A stretch of 64,000 nucleotides of DNA. Origin: RYN-122 sp963761655. Lineage in GTDB: Bacteria; Actinomycetota; Actinomycetes; Mycobacteriales; SCTD01. Positions 57,490 through 64,000 of the stretch are shown in pieces. The stretch lies in contig CAVXHI010000001.1 of assembly GCA_963761655.1 (NCBI GenBank), positions 248,001 to 312,000 of the forward strand. The letters run 5' to 3'. Both the position numbers and the translations under genes were made by a program. Positions within the stretch are counted from its first letter, which is position 1. Each line of letters starts with the position of its first letter. The notes under the pieces were generated by a model, which made no database searches, was not told where the DNA came from, and saw only the letters and a list, made by a program, of their open reading frames with translations.

Positions 57490-59868
57490 GTGAGCAGCCC
57501 GACGATCCCTGCCCCGACCGACAGCCTGCCCGAGGACGGCAGCGGCACCAGCCGGCGCCGCTTCCTGGCCTACCTCGTGGCCGCCCCCACGCTCGCCGTG
57601 GCCGTCAGCTACGTCGGCCTGCCGGCCGGTGTCGCCAACGCGCTCCCCGGCACACCGGAGATGGCCGACGCCGAGGACCTCGGTGACTTCCTCATCCAGG
57701 TGCAGAAGCCGACCGAGAGCCAGCTCATCCTGCTCGAGTCGCACACCGACGGCAGCGTCTCGTGCGCCCTCCCCCGGATGGAGGTCGGGCAGGGCCTCAC
57801 GACGTCGGTGGCCATGCTCATCGCCGACGAGCTCGCGCTGCCGCTCAGCAAGGTGAAGGTCACCCTCGCCGACGCCCGGCCCGAGCTCCTGTTCGCGCAG
57901 ATCACCGGCGGGTCCAACACCATCCGCTCGGTCTACGACCCCATCAAGGCCGCCGGGGCGGCGTTCCGCGGCCAGATGGCGGCTGCGGCGGCCGCGCAGC
58001 TGGGGGTCCCGGTCGACCGCCTCCGCATCCAGGACGGCGGGGTGCTCGCCCCCGACGGCCGCTCGCTGAGCTACGGCGAGCTCGCCGTGAAGGCCGCCGA
58101 CCGTCGCCTGGTCGCCCCGTCCGACACCGCACTGGCCACCGGCGCGAAGCTCGTCGGGACGGAGCAGCGCCGCGTCGACGCCCTGGCCATGGTCACCGGC
58201 GCGTTCAAGTACACCAACGACCTCGACCCCGTGCCGGGCGCGCTGCGCTCGATGGTCCGCCGGGCGCCGTACATCCGCGGGTCGGTCAAGAGCATCGACA
58301 ACCTCGCCGCGGTCAAGGCCATGCCGGGTGTCGTCGACGTGTTCGAGGTCGAGCTCAGCCGCATCGCCTACGACCAGGAGGACGTGGTCGAGACCGGCGT
58401 CGCCGTCGTCGCGGCGACCTTCGGTCAGGCGCTCGACGGCAAGGAGGCCCTCCAGGTCACCTGGAACCCGGGCCCGCTGGCCGGCAAGGACGACGACGAC
58501 ATCAAGGCCGGCCTGCGGGGCATCAACCCGGGCCTCCCCGCCGCCGCGCTGCCCGCCCTGCCGGGGTCCCCGGTCAAGGTGGTCGAGGGCGAGTTCGACT
58601 TCGCCTTCGTCAGCCACGCCCCGCTCGAGAGCAACACCGCCATCGCCCACGTCCGCGACGGCAAGTGCGACGTGTGGTCGGGCATGAAGATCCCGATCGT
58701 CGCCGCCCAGACCATCGCCGACGAGCTCGGCCTGGACGCCGGGAACGTCAAGGCGCACGTCGTGCAGGGCGGTGGCTCGTTCGGCCGCCGGCTGTTCTTC
58801 GACGGCGCCCTCGAGGCCGCCCGCATCTCGCAGAAGGCCGGCAAGCCGGTCAAGCACATGTTCACCCGCATCGACGACATGCGGCACGGCCGGGCCCGCT
58901 CGGCGTCGCACCACCGGGTCCGCCTGGTCGCCGTCGGCAAGGAGGTCACGGCGCTGCAGCACAACGCCGCGTTCGTCGAGACCGACTGGCGCCACGGGCT
59001 CGGCGAGATCTTCTCGGCGTACAGCGTCCAGCTGAACGCCCCGCAGCTGCTCCCCGCGTCGGTCGGCGGCAACCTGACCTTCTCGGAGTCGGTCTTCTAC
59101 ACGACGGTCAAGTCCCCCTACGACTTCGGCGCCACCGTCCAGTCGATCCAGGAGCTCGCGCTCCCGTTCAACACCGCCGCCTGGCGCTCGGTCTACTCGC
59201 CCAACACCCGCGGCGCCGAGGAGGTCCTGGTCGACGAGCTGGCCGCCGCGCTCGGCGAGGACGCCGGCCAGTTCCGGCTCGACCGCCTGCCGACCGCCCG
59301 GCAGAAGGCGGTGCTGCAGAAGGCCCTGGACATGTCGCAGTACGGCAAGAAGACGCTGCCGAAGGGGGTCGCGATGGGCATCGGCTTCCACGACGAGTAC
59401 AAGTCGCTGGCCGCGACCGTCGTGCAGATCGACGCCCGCGACCCGCAGAAGCCCCGGGTCACGCACGCCTGGACCGCCGCGGACTACGGCGTGCCGGTCA
59501 ACCCGCTGGGCCTGAAGTCCCAGCTGCTCGGCGGCCTGACCGACGGCATCGCCACCACGCTGCGGGCCGGCCTGCACCTGCGCGACGGCCTGTTCCTCGA
59601 GGGCAGCTACTCGCAGTTCCACTTCCCGCGGGTGCGCGACATCCCGAGCCAGGTCGAGATCCACATCTTCCCGGCGACCACCGACGTGCCCGGCGGTGCC
59701 GGCGAGCTCGGCGTCACGCCCGCCGTCGGCGCCGTGGCCAACGCCTACGCCCGGGCCACCGGGACGAAGGTGCGCAGCTTCCCGTTGATCTTCCCGGTCG
59801 ACTTCGAGCCCATCACCAAGGGCACCGGGACGACCCGCCGCCCCAGCAACCTGCCCTCGAAGAAGTAG
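57490..59868 (+). CDS. Tat-exported molybdopterin-binding subunit of an IorB-like xanthine-oxidase-family hydroxylase
   Basis: The 792-residue large subunit starts at GTG 57490 after GAGGAG and has a Tat signal (TSRRRFLAYLVAAPTLAVAV). It contains the family motif QGGGSFGRRLFFDGALEA near residue 425 for molybdopterin cytosine dinucleotide binding, and long conserved stretches of isoquinoline 1-oxidoreductase beta subunits (IorB). It would oxidise an aldehyde or N-heterocycle outside the membrane using water as oxygen source. Electrons go to the 2Fe-2S subunit encoded 9 bases downstream. The real substrate cannot be named. The start upstream at 57379 lacks a ribosome site. Confidence 0.87.
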   Translation: MSSPTIPAPTDSLPEDGSGTSRRRFLAYLVAAPTLAVAVSYVGLPAGVANALPGTPEMADAEDLGDFLIQVQKPTESQLILLESHTDGSVSCALPRMEVGQGLTTSVAMLIADELALPLSKVKVTLADARPELLFAQITGGSNTIRSVYDPIKAAGAAFRGQMAAAAAAQLGVPVDRLRIQDGGVLAPDGRSLSYGELAVKAADRRLVAPSDTALATGAKLVGTEQRRVDALAMVTGAFKYTNDLDPVPGALRSMVRRAPYIRGSVKSIDNLAAVKAMPGVVDVFEVELSRIAYDQEDVVETGVAVVAATFGQALDGKEALQVTWNPGPLAGKDDDDIKAGLRGINPGLPAAALPALPGSPVKVVEGEFDFAFVSHAPLESNTAIAHVRDGKCDVWSGMKIPIVAAQTIADELGLDAGNVKAHVVQGGGSFGRRLFFDGALEAARISQKAGKPVKHMFTRIDDMRHGRARSASHHRVRLVAVGKEVTALQHNAAFVETDWRHGLGEIFSAYSVQLNAPQLLPASVGGNLTFSESVFYTTVKSPYDFGATVQSIQELALPFNTAAWRSVYSPNTRGAEEVLVDELAAALGEDAGQFRLDRLPTARQKAVLQKALDMSQYGKKTLPKGVAMGIGFHDEYKSLAATVVQIDARDPQKPRVTHAWTAADYGVPVNPLGLKSQLLGGLTDGIATTLRAGLHLRDGLFLEGSYSQFHFPRVRDIPSQVEIHIFPATTDVPGGAGELGVTPAVGAVANAYARATGTKVRSFPLIFPVDFEPITKGTGTTRRPSNLPSKK

Positions 59869-59877
59869 GAGACCGTC

Positions 59878-60567
59878 GTGCCGATCCACACGTTCGAGCT
59901 CAACGGCAAGAAGGTCTCCGTCGACGCGCCGGACGACCTGTCCGTGCTCTGGACGCTGCGCGACAAGCTCGGCGTCACGGGACCGAAGTACGGCTGCGGC
60001 ATCAACGTCTGCAAGGCGTGCACCAGCCACGTCGACGACGCCCAGCCGTTCAACCCGTGCGTCACCGACCTGTCCCAGATCGACGGTCGCAAGATCACGA
60101 CCATCGAGGGCCTCGCCAAGGACGGGAAGCTCACCCCGGTGCAGCGGGCCTGGCTCGAGGAGGACGTCGCCCAGTGCGGCTACTGCCAGCCGGGCCAGAT
60201 CATGTACGCGACGTCGCTGCTGAAGACCACGCGGACGCCCACCGACGCCGACATCGACACCCTCGACAACGTCTGCCGCTGCGGCTCGTACTTCCGCATC
60301 CGCCAGGCCATCAAGCGAGCGGTGCAGATCATGGACGACGAGGGCGTCGACGCGCTCGGCGTCCCGGTCCGCGGCGGGAAGGGCACCCGCCCGGCCGCCA
60401 CCACGACGACGACGGCCGCCGCCGCGCCCCCTGCCGGGACGGCTGGCGTGGCCACCGGGAGCCTGCCCACCACCGGCGTCTCCTCGAGCGTGGCGGCCGG
60501 CGCAGGCGTCCTCGTCGCCGGCGCGGCCGCGGCCGCCAAGGCCGCGCAGTCCCCCGAGACCGTCTAG
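59878..60567 (+). CDS. 2Fe-2S subunit of the hydroxylase with LPTTG sorting-like tail
   Basis: The 229-residue small subunit has two 2Fe-2S sites: CGINVCKACTSHV with a later cysteine (residues about 41-65), and CGYCQPGQIMYA with CRCGSYFRIRQA (about 100-145). It passes electrons from the molybdenum site to an acceptor. It has no signal peptide, so it should ride out through Tat with the large subunit. The C-terminus is extended by a Thr/Ala/Pro linker, LPTTG, a hydrophobic stretch (VAAGAGVLVAGAAAAA) and a lysine-containing tail, resembling a weak sortase signal. If real, the whole enzyme is wall- or membrane-tethered. Confidence 0.85.
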   Translation: MPIHTFELNGKKVSVDAPDDLSVLWTLRDKLGVTGPKYGCGINVCKACTSHVDDAQPFNPCVTDLSQIDGRKITTIEGLAKDGKLTPVQRAWLEEDVAQCGYCQPGQIMYATSLLKTTRTPTDADIDTLDNVCRCGSYFRIRQAIKRAVQIMDDEGVDALGVPVRGGKGTRPAATTTTTAAAAPPAGTAGVATGSLPTTGVSSSVAAGAGVLVAGAAAAAKAAQSPETV

Positions 60568-60589
60568 GCGCGAGCACGCTCGACCCGTC

Positions 60590-60622
60590 GGGCGGTCCTG
60601 GGGCACGACCCCGGGGCCGCCC
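60590..60622 (+). terminator. Terminator hairpin after the hydroxylase operon
   Basis: GGGCGG at 60590-60595 pairs with CCGCCC at 60617-60622 and CCTGGGG pairs with CCCCGGG-like sequence inside. Confidence 0.8.
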
Positions 60623-60639
60623 GTCGTCGTGTCCGGGCC

Positions 60640-60688
60640 GCGCTGTCCCGACGCGCGCGCTGTCCCGACGCGCGTGGTCCCGACGCGC
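60640..60688. repeat. 17-bp tandem repeats abutting the large inverted repeat
   Basis: GCGCTGTCCCGACGCGC occurs exactly twice at 60640-60656 and 60657-60673, then a 15-base degraded third copy ends at 60688. The inverted repeat begins at the next base. Confidence 0.9.
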
Positions 60689-60752
60689 TTGATCAACGGA
60701 GTCTGAGACAGCGTCCGGCCCGGCGGGGGCTGTCTCAGACTCCGTTGATCAA
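60689..60752. repeat. Perfect 24-bp inverted repeat upstream of clpB
   Basis: The left arm (60689-60712, starting TTGATCAACGGAGTC) is the exact reverse complement of the right arm (60729-60752), with a 16-base loop. It is the longest perfect stem I see outside the IS. It could act as a terminator or processing site, or be a small repeat element. Confidence 0.95.
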
Positions 60753-60772
60753 AGAGGCGGCGCCGTGCAGAG

Positions 60773-60791
60773 TTGAGCGGAACACTGTCAA
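60773..60791 (+). promoter_or_regulatory. Candidate HspR (HAIR-like) operator upstream of clpB
   Basis: TTGAGC (60773-60778) and TGTCAA (60786-60791) are separated by seven bases, the HAIR spacing (TTGAGT-N7-ACTCAA), and AGTTGA/TCAACT form an inverted repeat. Match to the consensus is partial. Its position before clpB and the presence of hspR 3.5 kb upstream fit heat-shock repression. Confidence 0.55.
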
Positions 60792-60845
60792 CTCCTGCGG
60801 CGTTCTGGGGTGCAGACTCCGCACTCCCGCACGAGAGGAACACCC

Positions 60846-63444
60846 GTGGACGCCGACCGCCTCACCACCAGGAGCCAGGAGGCCGTCTCGACGGCCGTGC
60901 GCCGGGCCAGCACCGAGGGGCACCCCGAGGTCGCGCCCGTGCACCTGCTGCTCGCCCTGCTCGACCAGGACGACGGGATCGCCGCCCCGCTGCTGACCGC
61001 CGTCGGCGCCGCCCCGGCGTCGGTCCGCACCCGGGCGCTCGCCCTGCTCGAGCGGCTGCCGAAGGCCCAGGGCGCCAACGTCGCCGCCCCGGGCCTGTCC
61101 CGGTCCCTGATGGCCGTCCTGTCGGTCGCCCAGCACAAGGCCACCGAGGTCGGCGACGACTACGTGTCCACCGAGCACCTGCTGGTGGGGCTGGCCGACT
61201 CGGGCGGCGACGTCGCCGAGCTGCTCAAGGGTGAGCGCGCTCTGCCCAAGACGCTCATGGACGCCTTCTCCAAGGTCCGCGGCGCGGCCCGCCGCGTCAC
61301 CACGCAGGACCCCGAGTCGACCTACAAGGCGCTCGAGAAGTACGGCGTCGACCTGACCGACCGGGCCCGGCGCGGCGAGCTCGACCCCGTGATCGGGCGG
61401 GACACCGAGATCCGCCGGGTCGTGCAGGTGCTGTCGCGCCGCACCAAGAACAACCCGGTGCTGATCGGCGAGCCCGGCGTCGGCAAGACCGCCGTCGTCG
61501 AGGGGCTCGCGCAGCGCGTCGTCGACGGCGACGTCCCGGAGAGCCTGCGCGGCAAGCGCATCGTCGTCGCTGGACATGGCCGCCCTGGTCGCCGGCGCGC
61601 AGTACCGCGGGCAGTTCGAGGAGCGGCTCAAGGCGGTCCTGCAGGAGATCACGGAGTCCGACGGCGAGGTCATCACGTTCGTCGACGAGCTGCACACCGT
61701 CGTCGGCGCGGGCAAGGCCGAGGGCAGCATGGACGCCGGCAACATGCTCAAGCCGATGCTGGCCCGAGGCCAGCTGCGGATGGTCGGCGCGACGACGCTC
61801 GACGAGTACCGCCAGCACGTCGAGAAGGACCCCGCGCTCGAGCGGCGGTTCCAGCAGGTGCTGGTCGGGGAGCCGTCCGTCGAGGACACCATCGCCATCC
61901 TGCGCGGCCTCAAGGGCCGCTACGAGAGCCACCACAAGGTCGACATCAGCGACAGCGCCCTCGTCGCCGCGGCCTCCCTGTCCGACCGCTACATCACCTC
62001 GCGCTTCCTGCCCGACAAGGCGATCGACCTCGTCGACGAGGCGGCGTCGCGGCTGCGCATGGAGATCGACAGCCGGCCGGTCGAGATCGACGAGCTGCAG
62101 CGTGCCGTCGACCGCGCCCGGATGGAGATGCTCGCGCTCGAGCGCGAGACCGACGCCGCCTCGCAGGAGCGCCTCGCGACCCTGCGGCGCGACACCGCCG
62201 ACCGCGAGGAGCAGCTGCAGGCGCTGCTCGCCCGGTGGGAGCGCGAGAAGGGCGGCCTGAACCGGGTCGGCGAGCTCAAGCAGCAGCTCGACGAGCTGCA
62301 GACCCAGATGGAGCGCGCCCAGCGCGAGGGCGACCTCGAGACGGCGTCCCGGCTGCGCTACGCCGACGTCCCTGCCGTCGAGAAGGAGCTGGCCGGGCTG
62401 GCCGGCTCGACCGGGGCCCGGATGGTCGAGGAGCAGGTCGGGGCCGACGACGTCGCCGAGGTCGTCAGCGCCTGGACCGGCATCCCGGCCGGCCGCATGC
62501 TCGAGGGCGAGACGAGCAAGCTGCTGCGCATGGAGGCCTCCCTCGGGGAGCGACTCGTCGGGCAGCGGACCGCCGTCGAGGCCGTGTCCGACGCCGTCCG
62601 CCGCGCCCGCGCCGGGATCTCCGACCCCGACCGCCCCACCGGCTCGTTCCTGTTCCTCGGGCCGACCGGTGTCGGCAAGACCGAGCTGGCCAAGGCGCTG
62701 GCCGCGTTCCTGTTCGACGACGAGCGCGCCATGACCCGCATCGACATGAGCGAGTACGGCGAGAAGCACTCGGTGGCCCGCCTGGTCGGGGCGCCTCCCG
62801 GCTACGTCGGCTACGAGAGCGGCGGCCAGCTGACCGAGGCCGTCCGGCGCCGGCCCTACAACGTCGTGCTGCTCGACGAGGTCGAGAAGGCCCACCCCGA
62901 CGTGTTCGACGTGCTCCTGCAGGTGCTGGACGACGGCCGCCTCACCGACGGCCAGGGCCGCACGGTCGACTTCCGCAACACGATCCTGGTGCTGACCAGC
63001 AACCTCGGCAGCCAGTACGTCAGCGACCCGCTGCTCGACCCCGAGCAGCGGCGCGACAAGGTCCTGCAGGTCGTGCAGGGGGCGTTCAAGCCCGAGTTCC
63101 TCAACCGGCTCGACGACGTCGTCGTGTTCGACGCCCTGTCCACCGAGGACCTCGCCCGGATCGTCGACCTGCAGGTCACCGCCCTCGCGGAGCGGCTGCG
63201 GGAGCGGCGCCTCACCCTCGAGGTCACCGCTGCCGCCCGCGACTGGCTCACGCTCACCGGCTACGACCCGGCGTACGGCGCGCGGCCGCTGCGGCGCCTG
63301 GTGCAGAAGGCCGTGGGCGACACGCTGGCCCGGTCCCTGCTGTCCGGGGCGGTCCGGGACGGCGACGAGGTCGTGGTGGACGTCAAGGACGACCGGAGCG
63401 GCCTGACGGTGGCGCCGGCGGTGTCGCTCGCGAAGCAGGTCTAG
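60846..63444 (+). pseudogene. clpB: ClpB disaggregase with a single-base frameshift
   Basis: The coding path is normal ClpB: an N-terminal repeat domain, first AAA+ domain with GEPGVGKTAVVEGLA and VITFVDELHTVVG, a middle coiled coil, second AAA+ domain with GPTGVGKTELAKAL and VVLLDEVEKAHPDVF, and a C-terminal domain. The frame shifts once near 61563-61566. There ATCGTCGTCGCTGGACATGG should read ATC GTC TCG CTG GAC ATG, so one base is extra. Frame 1 runs from GTG 60846, and frame 2 continues as MAALVAGAQYRGQFEERLK to 63444. With the base removed the protein would be about 865 residues. As written, translation would truncate the disaggregase within the first AAA+ domain. Sequencing error is possible because all else is intact. 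Confidence 0.9.
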
Positions 63445-63471
63445 CGGCACGCCACGGCCTACGGTGACCGC

Positions 63472-64000
63472 ATGAGCCGCCCCGTCGCCCTCGTCACCGG
63501 CGCGACCGCGGGGATCGGGGCCGAGTTCGCCCGCCAGCTCGCCGCCCGCGGGCACGACCTGGTGCTCGTCGCCCGCGACACCGGGCGCCTCGAGGCGATG
63601 GCGCGGGAGCTGCGGGACGTCCACGTCGAGCTGCTCGCCGCCGACCTCGCCACCGACGACGGCTGCGCCCGCGTCGAGTGGCGGCTCGGTGAGGGCGTCG
63701 ACCTGCTGGTGAACAACGCCGGGCTCGGCAACCCCGGGGCGTTCCACGAGGTCACGCGCGACTCCGAGGAGCACATGCTCCGGGTCAACGTCCGGGCGGT
63801 GCTGCGGCTGACGCACGCCGCCCTGCCGCCGATGGTCGCCCGCGGCAGCGGCCGGGTCCTGAACGTCAGCAGCGTGGCGGGGTTCGCCCCGGGCGCCCGC
63901 GGCGCGACGTACAGCGCCAGCAAGGCCTGGGTGACGAACTTCAGCGAGTCGCTGCACCTGCAGTACGCGCCCCGGGGCGTCACGGTGACGGCGCTCTGCC
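63472..64000 (+). CDS. Short-chain dehydrogenase/reductase, truncated by window end
   Basis: The visible 176 residues begin MSRPVALVTGATAGIGAEFA, with the NAD(P)-binding TGxxxGIG motif, VNNAGLGN, and the catalytic S and YxxxK in NVSSVAGFAPGARGATYSAS followed by KAW. This is a classical SDR. The gene starts with ATG 63472, 28 bases after the clpB stop, and continues beyond 64000. Substrate is unknown. Confidence 0.92.
   Translation, partial: MSRPVALVTGATAGIGAEFARQLAARGHDLVLVARDTGRLEAMARELRDVHVELLAADLATDDGCARVEWRLGEGVDLLVNNAGLGNPGAFHEVTRDSEEHMLRVNVRAVLRLTHAALPPMVARGSGRVLNVSSVAGFAPGARGATYSASKAWVTNFSESLHLQYAPRGVTVTALC

Noticed and set aside
1..64000. CRISPR arrays or rRNA genes
   Set aside because: No regularly spaced direct repeats and no rRNA-like conserved segments were seen.

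Overview
The window is very GC-rich (mostly above 70%), with GTG starts, GTGA/ATGA-coupled genes, a dnaK-grpE-dnaJ-hspR operon, a c-di-AMP riboswitch before an NlpC/P60 gene, a SigE-type sigma factor, and FadE5-like and EtfD-like genes. Together these indicate an actinomycete chromosome, probably of a motile species because a chemotaxis receptor is present. Genus cannot be assigned from the sequence alone.

Positions 1-13030 look like an accessory or defence island. It opens with a ubiquitin-like protein / E1 (ThiF) / DUF6527 operon. A lower-GC ABC exporter-like operon with a small secreted protein follows (1988-5156). Next come the tail of a guanyl-specific ribonuclease toxin with an intact barstar gene, and a two-gene module of a phosphoribosyltransferase-like protein and a RES-domain protein with an antitoxin-like segment. 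The island ends with an IS5-type remnant, an IS256-type element that still has both terminal repeats and an 8-bp target duplication, and an Imm26-like immunity gene.

Positions 13145-31300 are mostly household and signalling genes: a chemotaxis receptor, a GNAT, a GAF-EAL phosphodiesterase, a Nudix enzyme, a cupredoxin-like lipoprotein / membrane protein / MntH operon, an SRPBCC protein, a frameshifted Ala/Pro/Lys-rich gene, a 2-oxoacid dehydrogenase E1a-E1b-E2 operon, two unannotated 47-48 residue paralogous basic proteins, a SigE-family sigma factor with a coupled membrane protein, and a thioredoxin-NHL protein.

Positions 31300-50210 hold a FadE5-like acyl-CoA dehydrogenase, two coupled Tat-exported phosphatases with LPxTG tails, a secreted BNR-repeat protein, a PP2C phosphatase, a c-di-AMP-controlled NlpC/P60 hydrolase, a GAF-PAS-GGDEF-EAL protein, an SNF2 helicase, tRNA-Gly(CCC), dcd and an MFS exporter. 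Positions 50213-64000 hold an EtfD-like iron-sulfur protein, the dnaK operon, a Tat-exported molybdenum hydroxylase whose iron-sulfur subunit carries an LPTTG tail, clpB with a single-base frameshift, and the start of an SDR gene.

The strongest leads are the ubiquitin-like operon without a diglycine tail or visible E1 cysteine, the PRTase/RES pair with a fused antitoxin-like domain, the paired microproteins, an identical 12-mer upstream of both the FadE5-like and EtfD-like genes, and the apparent sortase anchoring of a redox enzyme. Several otherwise intact genes carry one-base frameshifts, so local sequence quality should be kept in mind.
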